A stretch of DNA of 64,000 nt from Bacillus sp. 491mf (lineage in GTDB: Bacteria > Bacillota > Bacilli > Bacillales > Bacillaceae_G). Positions 17,903 through 26,676 of the stretch are shown piece after piece. The position numbers and the translations under genes are program-made. The notes under the pieces are model-generated. The model was not told the DNA's origin. It was given only the letters and a program-made list of their open reading frames with translations, and made no database searches. Location of the stretch: positions 62,001 to 126,000 of the forward strand of contig NZ_FOLV01000006.1 in assembly GCF_900112415.1 (NCBI RefSeq), in the 5' to 3' direction. Position 1 is the stretch's first letter. Each line of letters opens with the position of its first letter.

Positions 17903-18751
17903 TTATTTAAGCCATTCTTTCAACTGCTCAAATTGATTTTTCGCATCGTTATAACCAAGTTCATATAAATGCACTAATCTTTCTTGATTACGCTCCAAAC
18001 CACTTACAGGTAATTGCACACTTGGTTGTATGACAAAGAAATTTTCTTTTTGTCCTTTTGAGTAAAGATACGATATAGCATTGTTATATATTTCAGAATG
18101 CTGAGTAAGACGATCTGCTACATTTGGATAATGCCTGTATAACCATTTTGCAATGGAAGAAAGCTTATTAGACTCTTTTTTATATCCTGCTGGCTTTGTC
18201 ATAATTACAACATTTTTTTGATATCCATCATCCTGCGCTTTCTGAATTGGAATTGGATCAGTTATTCCTCCATCAAGTAGCTTTTTATTATCATATTGAA
18301 CTACCGGCGCAATGAATGGCACAGAACTTGATGCACGGATAATTTTTAAAATATCATCTCCATGTTCATGCTTATTGTAATACATAGCTTCTCCTGTTTC
18401 ACAATCCGTTGTACCAATAACAAACTGTTCTGCTCCATCATGAAACGTTTGAAAGTCAAATGGTACAATTTTATTAGGTACTTCATCAAATAAAAAATCC
18501 ATGCCAAACAATTCACGTTTTCGTAAAAAATTTCGAAATGAGATGTAGCGTGGATCACTTACAAGTTCTGTATTTACTTTCTTATTTCGTCCTTTTTGAC
18601 GTGATAAATACGTAGCAGCCATACAAGCTCCTGCTGAAACACCAATTACATACGGAAAATATAAATTTTGTTCCATAAAAAATTCTAATACACCTGCTGT
18701 ATAAAGCCCTTTCATTCCTCCGCCTTCTAAAACTAGCCCAACATTGTTCAT
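17903..18751 (-). CDS. Patatin-like phospholipase
   Basis: A 282-residue patatin-fold acyl hydrolase. The oxyanion motif GGGMKGLYTAG is at the N terminus, the nucleophile elbow is GVSAG, and the catalytic Asp lies in LLDGGITDPIPI, giving a complete Ser-Asp dyad. It probably hydrolyses phospholipid or other acyl esters inside the cell; there is no signal peptide. I start it at ATG 18751, after AGAGGGAAAA; an in-frame ATG at 18799 has no ribosome binding site. Confidence 0.88.
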   Translation of the reverse strand: MNNVGLVLEGGGMKGLYTAGVLEFFMEQNLYFPYVIGVSAGACMAATYLSRQKGRNKKVNTELVSDPRYISFRNFLRKRELFGMDFLFDEVPNKIVPFDFQTFHDGAEQFVIGTTDCETGEAMYYNKHEHGDDILKIIRASSSVPFIAPVVQYDNKKLLDGGITDPIPIQKAQDDGYQKNVVIMTKPAGYKKESNKLSSIAKWLYRHYPNVADRLTQHSEIYNNAISYLYSKGQKENFFVIQPSVQLPVSGLERNQERLVHLYELGYNDAKNQFEQLKEWLK

Positions 18752-18877
18752 GTATTTTCCCTCTAATTTATAAGTTTTTGTATTTTCATATTGTACCAAA
18801 CAATGACTCGCAGAGATAAAGGAAATACTGTGCGCAGGTAGAAATTTATCTTATACCCTTACTAGGAGGCATATAAA

Positions 18878-19071
18878 ATGAAAGTATTAATAACTGGGGC
18901 ATCTCAGTTACTGCAATTCACCCTGGACAACTAAAAACAGCAATGGCTGCACATGACGCTGATACACCTTCATTTCAAGGGGCGAATAATATATATTTAT
19001 GGATTTTAAACAATGAACAAGAGAGTTCCGGAAAATTTATTCAACCTTATGTTGGAGAATTAAACTGGTAA
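18878..19071 (+). pseudogene. Short-chain dehydrogenase remnant with the middle deleted
   Basis: After a strong AGGAGG site, ATG 18878 starts MKVLITGAS, the N-terminal strand of a short-chain dehydrogenase. The frame then jumps: another frame resumes with VTAIHPGQLKTAMA and ends at TAA 19069-19071 as a normal-looking C terminus (GKFIQPYVGELNW). The central 170 or so residues, including the catalytic Tyr-x-x-x-Lys, are missing. It is an internal-deletion relic with its ends and ribosome binding site preserved. Confidence 0.8.
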
Positions 19072-19185
19072 TAATATTGTCTTTTCGTATAAAACCTTAT
19101 ACAAAAAAGTAAGAAGTGTATCTTCTCTCCATATAAAACAGCATGGTAAAATAAGAATTGATTATTCCTAAAGGAGGAATTCATA

Positions 19186-19563
19186 ATGAGTTTATTTAGC
19201 GGTTTTTTAGGAAATGCATCTGATGCAGATATAAGTAGCGTAGAACGTGATCTACAAGCGATTATGTTAGACGATGAGCAAGTAGAACACGCTTATAAAT
19301 TAATTCGCGATTTAATCGTATTTACAAATCGTCGTCTGATTTTAGTAGATAAGCAAGGTATGACTGGTAAAAAAACGGAATATCATTCTATTCCATATAA
19401 AAGTATTACACAATTTAGCATCGAAACAGCTGGTCACTTTGATTTAGATGCTGAATTAAAAATTTGGGTATCAAGTATGTCTACTCCGATTACGAAAGAA
19501 TTTAGAAAAGACGATAGTATTTACAGCATTCAAAAGGCGCTCGTAGCATATACAACGAAATAA
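19186..19563 (+). CDS. Bacterial PH-domain protein (DUF1696-like)
   Basis: A 125-residue single-domain protein. The stretch YKLIRDLIVFTNRRLILVDKQGMTGKK followed by EYHSIPYKSITQFSIETAG is typical of the bacterial pleckstrin-homology fold. The C terminus forms the capping helix. The biological role of this family is not settled; phospholipid or protein binding at the membrane has been proposed. AAAGGAGGAATT precedes ATG 19186. It is followed by a strong terminator and seems monocistronic. Confidence 0.85.
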   Translation: MSLFSGFLGNASDADISSVERDLQAIMLDDEQVEHAYKLIRDLIVFTNRRLILVDKQGMTGKKTEYHSIPYKSITQFSIETAGHFDLDAELKIWVSSMSTPITKEFRKDDSIYSIQKALVAYTTK

Positions 19564-19640
19564 CGTTTTTGTATTTTTATACAAAACAAAAAGTATTAAC
19601 CCCGTTATTTTTGGAACAACATACAATATATTTGATTAAA

Positions 19641-19682
19641 AATACAAAAACAGACTTTTCTATGATAGTCTGTTTTTGTATT
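19641..19682. terminator. Terminator between the PH-domain and RNase J-like genes
   Basis: A perfect 16-bp stem (19641-19656 with 19667-19682) with T and A runs, placed between convergent genes. Confidence 0.8.
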
Positions 19683-19737
19683 CCATCATCTTAATCTATC
19701 CCTTTAAGTGAAATAAAATTACACTACTTAATTTCGT

Positions 19738-21411
19738 CTAAACTTCAATGATTATCGGCAGAATCATCGGTTTTCTTTTTGTCTGTTCGTATAAAAATCG
19801 CCCAAGTGTTTCTCTTGTCTGCTTTTTTACAACATTCCAATTGTTAATGTCCTTCTTTTGTAAATTGTGGATGGTTGTTGTAACTAATTGATTAATTTTC
19901 TTCATGAAGTCTTCCGAATCACGCATATATACAAATCCACGTGAAATAATGTCTGGACTAGAAATCATTTTCCCCTCTGTTTTACTAAGAGTTATGACTA
20001 TAACAAGCATACCGTCCTCAGCAAGCTGTTTGCGGTCACGCAAAATAATATTTCCGACATCTCCAATACCTAATCCATCTACATATACATTTCCTGCAGG
20101 TATTCGTCTAGTTTGATAAGCCACTTGATTTCTTATGTCAACAACATCCCCGTTATTCATAACATAAATGTTGTCTTTCTCAACACCGACAGATTCCGCT
20201 AAAAGACGATGATGATGCAACATTCTAAATTCACCATGAATTGGAATGAAATATTTCGGTTTCATTAATGTAAGCATTAACTTTAGTTCTTCTTGATAAG
20301 CGTGTCCAGAAACGTGCATCCCTGTTGAACTCCCTGATCCATAAATCACATTAGCCCCTAATAAAAATAAGTTGTCTACAATTCGTGATACACTACGTTC
20401 ATTTCCTGGTATAGGAGTCGCAGCGATAATAACCGTATCTTTGGGAAGGATATCTACCTGTCTATAACTTCCGCTAGCTAAACGGGCTAAAGCGGCCATC
20501 GGCTCACCTTGGCTACCCGTACAAAGAATCGCTACCTTTTCTGGCTCCATTTGATTAATTTCATGCGCTTCAATTAACATTCCCTCTGGAATATTCAAAT
20601 ATCCTTGTTCTAATGCAACTGTTACGACGTTTACCATACTCCTTCCGAGCAAAGCAAGCTTTCGATTTGTTTTAATAGCAGCATCTACCACTTGTTGTAC
20701 GCGATTAACATTAGAAGCAAAGGTAGAAAGTATAACTTTTCTAGAAGCTTTGAAAAATGCTTCTTCAATATGGTTACCTACCAACCGTTCCGACGGAGTA
20801 AATCCAGAGCGCTCTGCATTTGTACTTTCAGATAGTAAAGCTAAAACACCGCTTTCGCCTATTTTCGCCATTTTATGAATATCAGGATATTGATTATTAA
20901 TAGGAGTCAAATCAAACTTAAAGTCTCCTGTATGCACCACCGTACCTTCAGGTGTATGAAAAGCAATGCCAAGACAATCGGGAATGCTGTGATTCGTTTT
21001 GAAAAAAGACAGGCTTATTTGGCCAAGTTCAATTAACGATTCAGAGTCAATAACAAATAAATCAGTTACGTGTTTTAATCCATGTTCTTTTAATTTAACT
21101 TCAATTAAACCTAGCGTTAAACGTGTTGCATAAATTGGTACATTCAATTGTTTTAATAAATATGGTATACCGCCAATATGATCTTCGTGTCCATGAGTTA
21201 CGACTAATGCTCGGATCTTATCTTTATTCTCCTGCAAGTATGTAATATCTGGGATAATTAAATCAATTCCTAATAAACTTTCATCAGGGAATTTCGAACC
21301 ACAATCAATTATGACGATATCATCTGCGTATTGTACTACATACATATTTTTTCCTATTTCATTTACACCACCTAAAGCAAAAATAGATAGTGTATTTTCT
21401 GCTGTATCCAA
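19738..21411 (-). CDS. Ribonuclease J-family enzyme (probable extra paralogue)
   Basis: RNase J enzymes combine endonuclease and 5'-3' exonuclease activity in mRNA decay and rRNA maturation. The 557-residue protein has the beta-CASP metallo-beta-lactamase signature THGHEDHIGG, a VVHTGDFKFD segment, LLSESTNAERSG, LCTGSQGEPMAALARLASG, and the SGHAYQEELKLML and IPIHGEFRML motifs. The ALGGVNEIGKNMY start matches RNase J1 better than J2. I prefer TTG 21411, nine bases from AGGAGG (21421-21426), over TTG 21417. It stands alone, outside the usual J1 and J2 neighbourhoods, so I call it a third copy. Confidence 0.85.
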   Translation of the reverse strand: MDTAENTLSIFALGGVNEIGKNMYVVQYADDIVIIDCGSKFPDESLLGIDLIIPDITYLQENKDKIRALVVTHGHEDHIGGIPYLLKQLNVPIYATRLTLGLIEVKLKEHGLKHVTDLFVIDSESLIELGQISLSFFKTNHSIPDCLGIAFHTPEGTVVHTGDFKFDLTPINNQYPDIHKMAKIGESGVLALLSESTNAERSGFTPSERLVGNHIEEAFFKASRKVILSTFASNVNRVQQVVDAAIKTNRKLALLGRSMVNVVTVALEQGYLNIPEGMLIEAHEINQMEPEKVAILCTGSQGEPMAALARLASGSYRQVDILPKDTVIIAATPIPGNERSVSRIVDNLFLLGANVIYGSGSSTGMHVSGHAYQEELKLMLTLMKPKYFIPIHGEFRMLHHHRLLAESVGVEKDNIYVMNNGDVVDIRNQVAYQTRRIPAGNVYVDGLGIGDVGNIILRDRKQLAEDGMLVIVITLSKTEGKMISSPDIISRGFVYMRDSEDFMKKINQLVTTTIHNLQKKDINNWNVVKKQTRETLGRFLYEQTKRKPMILPIIIEV

Positions 21412-21705
21412 AATCAAAATCCTCCTTTTACACGTTATAAAAAATACGGATTTCCTTATTATGATTAACCCAACTAAGTCAATGTTATTCTAATTTATAG
21501 TGAATCAATAATTTACTTTTCTTTTGTTAATTAATCAGATGAACTTTTTGAAAAAGCTTAAATAATGAGTTTTTATTTCAAACCAACAATTTGCATACAG
21601 ATTTAATAAAAGGTAAATAATTTTAATTAAATTGAATCATTTATTTTTGCAGAACATGTGTAGATTTTTAAAGACTACATGCATTTGATTAAGGAGTGAG
21701 TACTT

Positions 21706-22905
21706 ATAAATATAGATCGAAAGGACAAATGGAGTTTATGGGCTCTTTCATCTGTTCCATTAGTTATGACACTTGGAAACTCCATGTTAATTCCAGTCCT
21801 TCCATTAATCGAAAAAAAATTGAATATTACTGACTTACAAGTATCTCTTATTATTACCATTTATTCCATCGTCGCTATTGTTTTGATTCCTGTAGCTGGA
21901 TATTTGTCTGATAAATGGGGAAGAAAAAAAGTAATTATTCCTAGCCTATTTATAGCAGCTATTGGGGGCGCTCTTACTGGTTGGGTATCATGGAAGGTAG
22001 ACAATCCTTATACGTGGATTTTAATCGGAAGAATCATTCAAGGAATCGGTTCAGCTGGTGCCATGCCTGTTGTTATTCCCTGTGTAGGTGATATGTTTCA
22101 AGATGAAGAACAAGTCAGTTCTGGTCTAGGACTCGTGGAAACATCCAATACATTAGGGAAAGTTTTAAGCCCAATTTTAGGCTCTTTATTAGCTTCATTT
22201 GTCTGGTTTCTGCCTTTTTGGTTTATCCCTATTTTGTGCATCGTTTCAATTGTTTTAATTATATTTCTTGTTAAACCACCGGAACACACTAAAGAAGCGC
22301 CTCCATTAAAAGTCTTTTTAAAAAATGTAAAAGGTATCTTAATGGAAAAAGGACGTTGGCTACTTCCTATTTTTTTACTGGGTGGCATTATAATGTTTAT
22401 TTTATTTGGTATTCTTTTTTATTTGTCCTCACTTTTAGAAAAACGCTATCACTTAGAAGGCGTGTGGAAAGGTCTTGTACTAGCAATTCCTTTAGCTTCT
22501 CTCTCCCTTACTTCTTATATAACGGGAAAAAAGATTGGAGATAAAAAAGGTGTTATGAAATGGTGTATATGTATTGGATTTTTCTTATTAGGAATAACAT
22601 TAACAATTCCGATATTCTTTAAAAGTATTTATATTATTATCATTAGTCTTGTGATAAGTGGTATCGGAATCGGAGTGGCTCTTCCAAGCCTAGATGCTTT
22701 AGTAACAGAAGGTGTAGAAAAAGAACAAAGGGGATCTATCACATCTCTTTATAGTTCGATGCGTTTTGTAGGTGTAGCGGCTGGTCCGCCTTTATTTGCT
22801 TTATTAATGAAGGGACCAGATAATTATATCTTCTATCTTTCCATTTCCCTTGCTCTTTTAGGAGCTATATTAGCTCTTAAATTTATTAAACCGGAACATA
22901 ATTAA
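21706..22905 (+). CDS. MFS multidrug-efflux-type transporter with apparent AUA start
   Basis: A DHA1-type major facilitator with 12 predicted helices. The motif-A loop GYLSDKWGRKKV lies between helices 2 and 3 and the helix 4-5 region carries a glycine-rich GRIIQGIGSAGAMP. The first ATG in frame (21766) would cut helix 1 in half. Going upstream the frame is open to TGA 21697-21699 and contains no ATG, GTG or TTG. AAGGAG (21691-21696) is nine bases from ATA 21706, which begins INIDRKDKWSLWALSS if read literally. I infer that the original start codon is now ATA, so expression may be weak or lost. Confidence 0.75.
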   Translation: MNIDRKDKWSLWALSSVPLVMTLGNSMLIPVLPLIEKKLNITDLQVSLIITIYSIVAIVLIPVAGYLSDKWGRKKVIIPSLFIAAIGGALTGWVSWKVDNPYTWILIGRIIQGIGSAGAMPVVIPCVGDMFQDEEQVSSGLGLVETSNTLGKVLSPILGSLLASFVWFLPFWFIPILCIVSIVLIIFLVKPPEHTKEAPPLKVFLKNVKGILMEKGRWLLPIFLLGGIIMFILFGILFYLSSLLEKRYHLEGVWKGLVLAIPLASLSLTSYITGKKIGDKKGVMKWCICIGFFLLGITLTIPIFFKSIYIIIISLVISGIGIGVALPSLDALVTEGVEKEQRGSITSLYSSMRFVGVAAGPPLFALLMKGPDNYIFYLSISLALLGAILALKFIKPEHN

Positions 22906-22943
22906 ATAACCAAAGTTCCGCTGTGAAACGGAGCTTTGGTTAT
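22906..22943. terminator. Terminator between convergent MFS and pentapeptide-repeat genes
   Basis: A 15-bp stem (22906-22920 with 22929-22943, one G-T pair) with the loop CTGTGAAA; it can serve both strands. Confidence 0.75.
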
Positions 22944-22983
22944 TTATATTCTCGTTTTCATTTGTTCAATTCGTTTATTCGTC

Positions 22984-23862
22984 TTAATTAGACCAATGCG
23001 CTGGACGAGTAAGCATACGAGGTAATTTTGTATGAGCATCTCCCTTCGCCGAATTAATCTGCACTTGAGTAAGAAAGATACTTCCTGTGAGATCTGCTCC
23101 ACTAAGATCAGCATCTCGTAAATCCGCACCGATTAAGTCAGCTGCTCGCAAATCTGCTCCTCGTAGGTTAGCAGCAATCAAGTCTGCTCCCCTTAAATTA
23201 GCTCCTCTAAAGTCTGCTCCTTTAAGATTAGCGCCCATTAGAATCGCACTTCGATGATTGATTCGCTTGTTTTTTTGAGGACCCTTACGCTGGCGTCGTG
23301 ATTCCATCCACACGAGTTCACTTGTCTGTAAAAGTAACTCATTTACATTCGCTCGGTGTGATGGAACGTCTAGTTCTAAAAGTAAATCAGGACTAAGTTG
23401 GGAAAGTCGTTCCATTTCGTCAAGTGCACGTCTCAGCTTGCTGTGAATCGAATGGGTTGCTTCCAACTTTAAGGCTTCCGTCAAATACGAGAGCATCTCA
23501 TGAAGTTGCTGCATTATTGGGAACACAGCAAACATTTTCTTTTTCGTTTCGGTGCTTTCTTTCCAATCAACGCCCTCAAAAGTCACTTGCGAAACTTTTT
23601 GTCCTGCACCGAAACACTCAAAAACTGTACACCCCTTAAACCCTTGTTGTCTAAGATTTTTATGAATGCTGCACCGAAAATCCGCTTGGAGATTTTTGCA
23701 TGGCGTTCCACCGTCTTTATTAATTGCAAAATCTGCAGAAGCAGCAAAAGGCAGTGCAACGCAACATAAACCGAAGCAATTCTCGCAGTCAGCCTGCAAA
23801 CTATTAAAACTAATATCATGCTTTATATTTGGATCATTATGTTTCTCAAGCAATATGTGCAT
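22984..23862 (-). CDS. Cys-cluster domain fused to a pentapeptide-repeat C terminus
   Basis: A 292-residue protein in two parts. The N-terminal half has clustered cysteines (CENCFGLCC, then a C-x9-C pair and GCTVFEC, residues about 26-83) like YkgJ-type zinc or iron-sulfur proteins. The C-terminal part (about residues 205-270) has roughly a dozen A(D/N)LxG(A) pentapeptides, which form a right-handed quadrilateral beta-helix. Such helices can mimic DNA and protect gyrase, but most have unknown roles. The ATG is directly adjacent to AAAGGGG; a TTG four codons later is better spaced and may be the real start. Confidence 0.85.
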   Translation of the reverse strand: MHILLEKHNDPNIKHDISFNSLQADCENCFGLCCVALPFAASADFAINKDGGTPCKNLQADFRCSIHKNLRQQGFKGCTVFECFGAGQKVSQVTFEGVDWKESTETKKKMFAVFPIMQQLHEMLSYLTEALKLEATHSIHSKLRRALDEMERLSQLSPDLLLELDVPSHRANVNELLLQTSELVWMESRRQRKGPQKNKRINHRSAILMGANLKGADFRGANLRGADLIAANLRGADLRAADLIGADLRDADLSGADLTGSIFLTQVQINSAKGDAHTKLPRMLTRPAHWSN

Positions 23863-24008
23863 CCCCTTTGTTTCTGTATTGCTTACATGGATAATTATAT
23901 AATATGATGCTTCGTTTATTTTTAAAAATGGTTATGCTATAAAAAATCAAAATCTATTCCTTATTTAATAGCAAATTACTACAATCTTATTTATAATCTA
24001 TAAGATTA

Positions 24009-24527
24009 TTACCATCCTAATCGATTTCGAAGAGAAGTAATGTGCGCTGTATGATGACGGCCGTGCCATGCATAAAGTCCAATTGTTGCATCTAGTTTAT
24101 TAGTCCCTGATTCAGGATGATGAAACGTCTTTTCAAAATCACTAGATTTCATCGATTTTAGCAAAGTAACCCATCTCTTATGTAACGATTCTAAAAGTGC
24201 TAAAGATATATCTACTGGAAGTTCAGAATCCGGAAAATCTGCCCATCTCTCTTCCATATATGGTTTAATCGTTGGATTATGTTCTGTTAGCGCCAATTTA
24301 AAACGAATATAACTATTCATATGACTATCTGCAATATGATGAACAACTTGGCGCACTGTCCATCCATCAGGACGATATGGCGTATCTAACTGATTTTTAT
24401 TTAAATCTTTTATTACCTCTGTTAATTCATTTGGAAGGTTTTCAATTTGCTTAATCCAATTTTCAATCGTTTCTTGTGTAATCGTTTCATCATAAGTGAA
24501 ATGACCAATCGGGTAACGTAAGTCCAT
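24009..24527 (-). CDS. bstA: DinB-like metal-dependent enzyme, YfiT/BstA type
   Basis: A 172-residue four-helix-bundle protein of the YfiT branch. Metal-binding His are visible in [15 protein letters not shown] (residue 63 or 64) and in [12 protein letters not shown] (residues 158-162). The B. subtilis relative is a bacillithiol S-transferase and the name follows that. It adds the cellular thiol to electrophiles during detoxification. GGAGAG precedes ATG 24527. A GNAT gene lies 24 bp upstream on the same strand, so the two may share a transcript. Confidence 0.8.
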   Translation of the reverse strand: MDLRYPIGHFTYDETITQETIENWIKQIENLPNELTEVIKDLNKNQLDTPYRPDGWTVRQVVHHIADSHMNSYIRFKLALTEHNPTIKPYMEERWADFPDSELPVDISLALLESLHKRWVTLLKSMKSSDFEKTFHHPESGTNKLDATIGLYAWHGRHHTAHITSLRNRLGW

Positions 24528-24551
24528 AAATGTATTGCTCTCCTTTTTGTT

Positions 24552-25052
24552 TTAATTAGTATATCTCCAAACGTAATGAATAAAATCAGTTTGATCTACG
24601 TTTTCACCAATTGAAATACGTGAAAAATGACTCTTTTCTAATACTTTTTGAGAAGCAACGTTATCAATTGTTGTTTTCGCATGAATTTCCGTAACGTGAT
24701 AATTTGCAACTTTATCTAAAAGGAGTTTTACACCTTTAGAAGCAATGCCCTTACCAGCATATTTTTCTCCTATTCTATATCCAAGATAACCCAATTCTTT
24801 TTCTTTCTCAATGTCTACTAAATTAATTCGACCAACAATTGTTCCTTCATGATTCCTTATGAGATGAAAATATGAAATACCTTCAAATTGCTCTTGTAAT
24901 AATTCATAAAATATCTTGTGAAACGTTTCAAATGTATAGTAATCCTCACCACGGCTTGGTACTGTCTTCTCAAAAAAAGCCCTATTACTACATTCAAAAT
25001 CAAACAATTCTTCTGCATCTTGTTCCCTTAATTTTTCTAAATAAAGTTCCAT
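24552..25052 (-). CDS. GNAT-family N-acetyltransferase (RimJ-like)
   Basis: A 166-residue acetyltransferase. The acetyl-CoA site motif A reads LGYLGYRIGEKYAGKGIASKG (about residues 88-108), followed by the C-terminal VTEIHAKTTIDNVASQKVLEKSHF that is typical of the RimJ/RimL branch. The substrate, an amine of a protein N terminus or a small molecule, is not readable. ATG 25052 follows AAAAGGAATGG. It is directly upstream of the bacillithiol-transferase-like gene. Confidence 0.85.
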   Translation of the reverse strand: MELYLEKLREQDAEELFDFECSNRAFFEKTVPSRGEDYYTFETFHKIFYELLQEQFEGISYFHLIRNHEGTIVGRINLVDIEKEKELGYLGYRIGEKYAGKGIASKGVKLLLDKVANYHVTEIHAKTTIDNVASQKVLEKSHFSRISIGENVDQTDFIHYVWRYTN

Positions 25053-25129
25053 ACGTTAACCATTCCTTTTCAAAATTTATCAACTATATACATTTTGCTA
25101 TTTATTCATAAAATCCTGCTAGTGAAAGG

Positions 25130-26449
25130 TTATTTCCCTCGATTTGTAAATACAGCAAACAATACTTTTGGATGAAACAGATGTAAGGGGCTACGTATGA
25201 GATTCATAACTCGAACTAATCGAATATAAACTTCTGAATTGCTTGCGGAAAGTTGATATATTTTTTTCGTATACCACTGTTGAAAAGGCTGCATAATAGG
25301 TTTACTTCCTTTAATCTTTGGATGACGAAATGATTCTGTAGTAGTCATATCCCACGGCGTTGCAATAATCTTAGCTATTCGCTTATAAAATTTTCTAGTA
25401 AATCCTTTTTCTAGCGGATTTCCTTGCTGCAGGCATCGCTGCAATTCTACTGCTTCCATTGCCGCGACAGAAATTCCTTGCCCAAACACAGGGTCAAAAC
25501 GGCAATGAGCATCTCCAATGACTAAGAAACCTTCGGGAATATTTCTCGCTAAATCAAAACGTCGCCGTACTTGACAAGGAATCTTATGTATTTTTATATC
25601 TGTAATCGATTCTGCTTGTGTAAGAAAACCAAGCACATCTGGAATAGGTAATTTATGTGCAAAGATAAGAAATTCTTTATCAGTTTGTGGTGCAGTCTCA
25701 TTGGCGTAACCACTAAACGTAACTAAATAACGATTATCTTCAATGGTTTGAATAAATGCACCATATGGGTTTTCAGGAAAACTAGGGGAAACAAGTAAAT
25801 TACACCAGTCAGGACGTTCTTTATGCTTTAGACAAACTAATTTCGTTGCATAAAATAACTGAATCCATACTTTTTCTTCTTTCACCCCTATACCATGTGT
25901 TTGTAACCAATCTATATTTTTAGAACCAAATCCGCTTGCATCAACAACTACATTTGCATGAAGTTCCTCTTCTTTTCCTGTTTTCAAACATTGTATTTTC
26001 ACTCCGAGAATTTTGTTCTGCTGCTGATCTATTAGTAATTGTTTCACCTTTGTTTCATATTTCGTGCTAATATTAGAAACTTCACTGATTCTTCTTTGCA
26101 AATGCCACTCGAGCATCGGCCGACTCTGTTGGACCATTTTCAATTCTCCAACAAAAGGTTTCTTCCATAAACCAAAATGATGCCACCTTAAATCCCCCGT
26201 AAAGTTATTTACAATACCTCCATCTTCAATTAATTGCTCCGAAATGCCAGGAAATAATTTCTCAATTGCTTCTTCTCCACCCTTTAATAAAACATGGGGA
26301 TGATAACTTTGCGGAACTCTCTTTCTAGGAGTCTTTTCTGTCCATTCCTCTCCCATTTCTAAAACGATTACTTGCTGAAAATAATGTGATAAAGCTTTTG
26401 CAGCAAGTTTTCCAGCAATGCTTCCTCCGATTACAATTGCAGTCTCCAA
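25130..26449 (-). CDS. FAD-dependent hydroxylase/oxidoreductase
   Basis: A 439-residue flavoprotein. The N-terminal dinucleotide fold reads ETAIVIGGSIAGKLAAKAL with the GxGxxG equivalent GGSIAG, and the second FAD site is near VIGDAHCRFDPVFGQGISVA. This matches the para-hydroxybenzoate hydroxylase/geranylgeranyl-reductase-like superfamily (aromatic hydroxylases, halogenases, cyclases). The substrate is unknown and no biosynthetic cluster surrounds it. I chose the TTG start at 26449, which follows AGGAGG; the frame remains open upstream to 26473 without a better site. Confidence 0.8.
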   Translation of the reverse strand: METAIVIGGSIAGKLAAKALSHYFQQVIVLEMGEEWTEKTPRKRVPQSYHPHVLLKGGEEAIEKLFPGISEQLIEDGGIVNNFTGDLRWHHFGLWKKPFVGELKMVQQSRPMLEWHLQRRISEVSNISTKYETKVKQLLIDQQQNKILGVKIQCLKTGKEEELHANVVVDASGFGSKNIDWLQTHGIGVKEEKVWIQLFYATKLVCLKHKERPDWCNLLVSPSFPENPYGAFIQTIEDNRYLVTFSGYANETAPQTDKEFLIFAHKLPIPDVLGFLTQAESITDIKIHKIPCQVRRRFDLARNIPEGFLVIGDAHCRFDPVFGQGISVAAMEAVELQRCLQQGNPLEKGFTRKFYKRIAKIIATPWDMTTTESFRHPKIKGSKPIMQPFQQWYTKKIYQLSASNSEVYIRLVRVMNLIRSPLHLFHPKVLFAVFTNRGK

Positions 26450-26563
26450 AACAATCCCTCCTGAATTTTTCACCTATTTTACTATTTATGTTAAAACTTA
26501 TAACAAACTAAAAAAATCCTGTATCATAACGATAATACAAGATTTTGATTTTCAGTGATGTAT

Positions 26564-26664
26564 TCATTCATTTTTATCCTTCATAACGAGGACTGCGTAC
26601 GTAATTAATCCATAGACAATTCCGGCAAAAATCCTCCATAAAATAAACGCTCATATTTTTTCAT
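26564..26664 (-). pseudogene. Small membrane peptide, probably frameshifted
   Basis: On the minus strand ATG 26664 (MKKYERL) is in one frame, while another frame reads WRIFAGIVYGLITYAVLVM-KDKNE to TGA 26566-26564, one transmembrane helix with a charged tail. Joining them gives a plausible 33-residue membrane protein. Either a one-base change has broken it or it is chance. It lies between UppP and the FAD enzyme. Confidence 0.3.
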
Positions 26665-26676
26665 AATCTTTCACCC

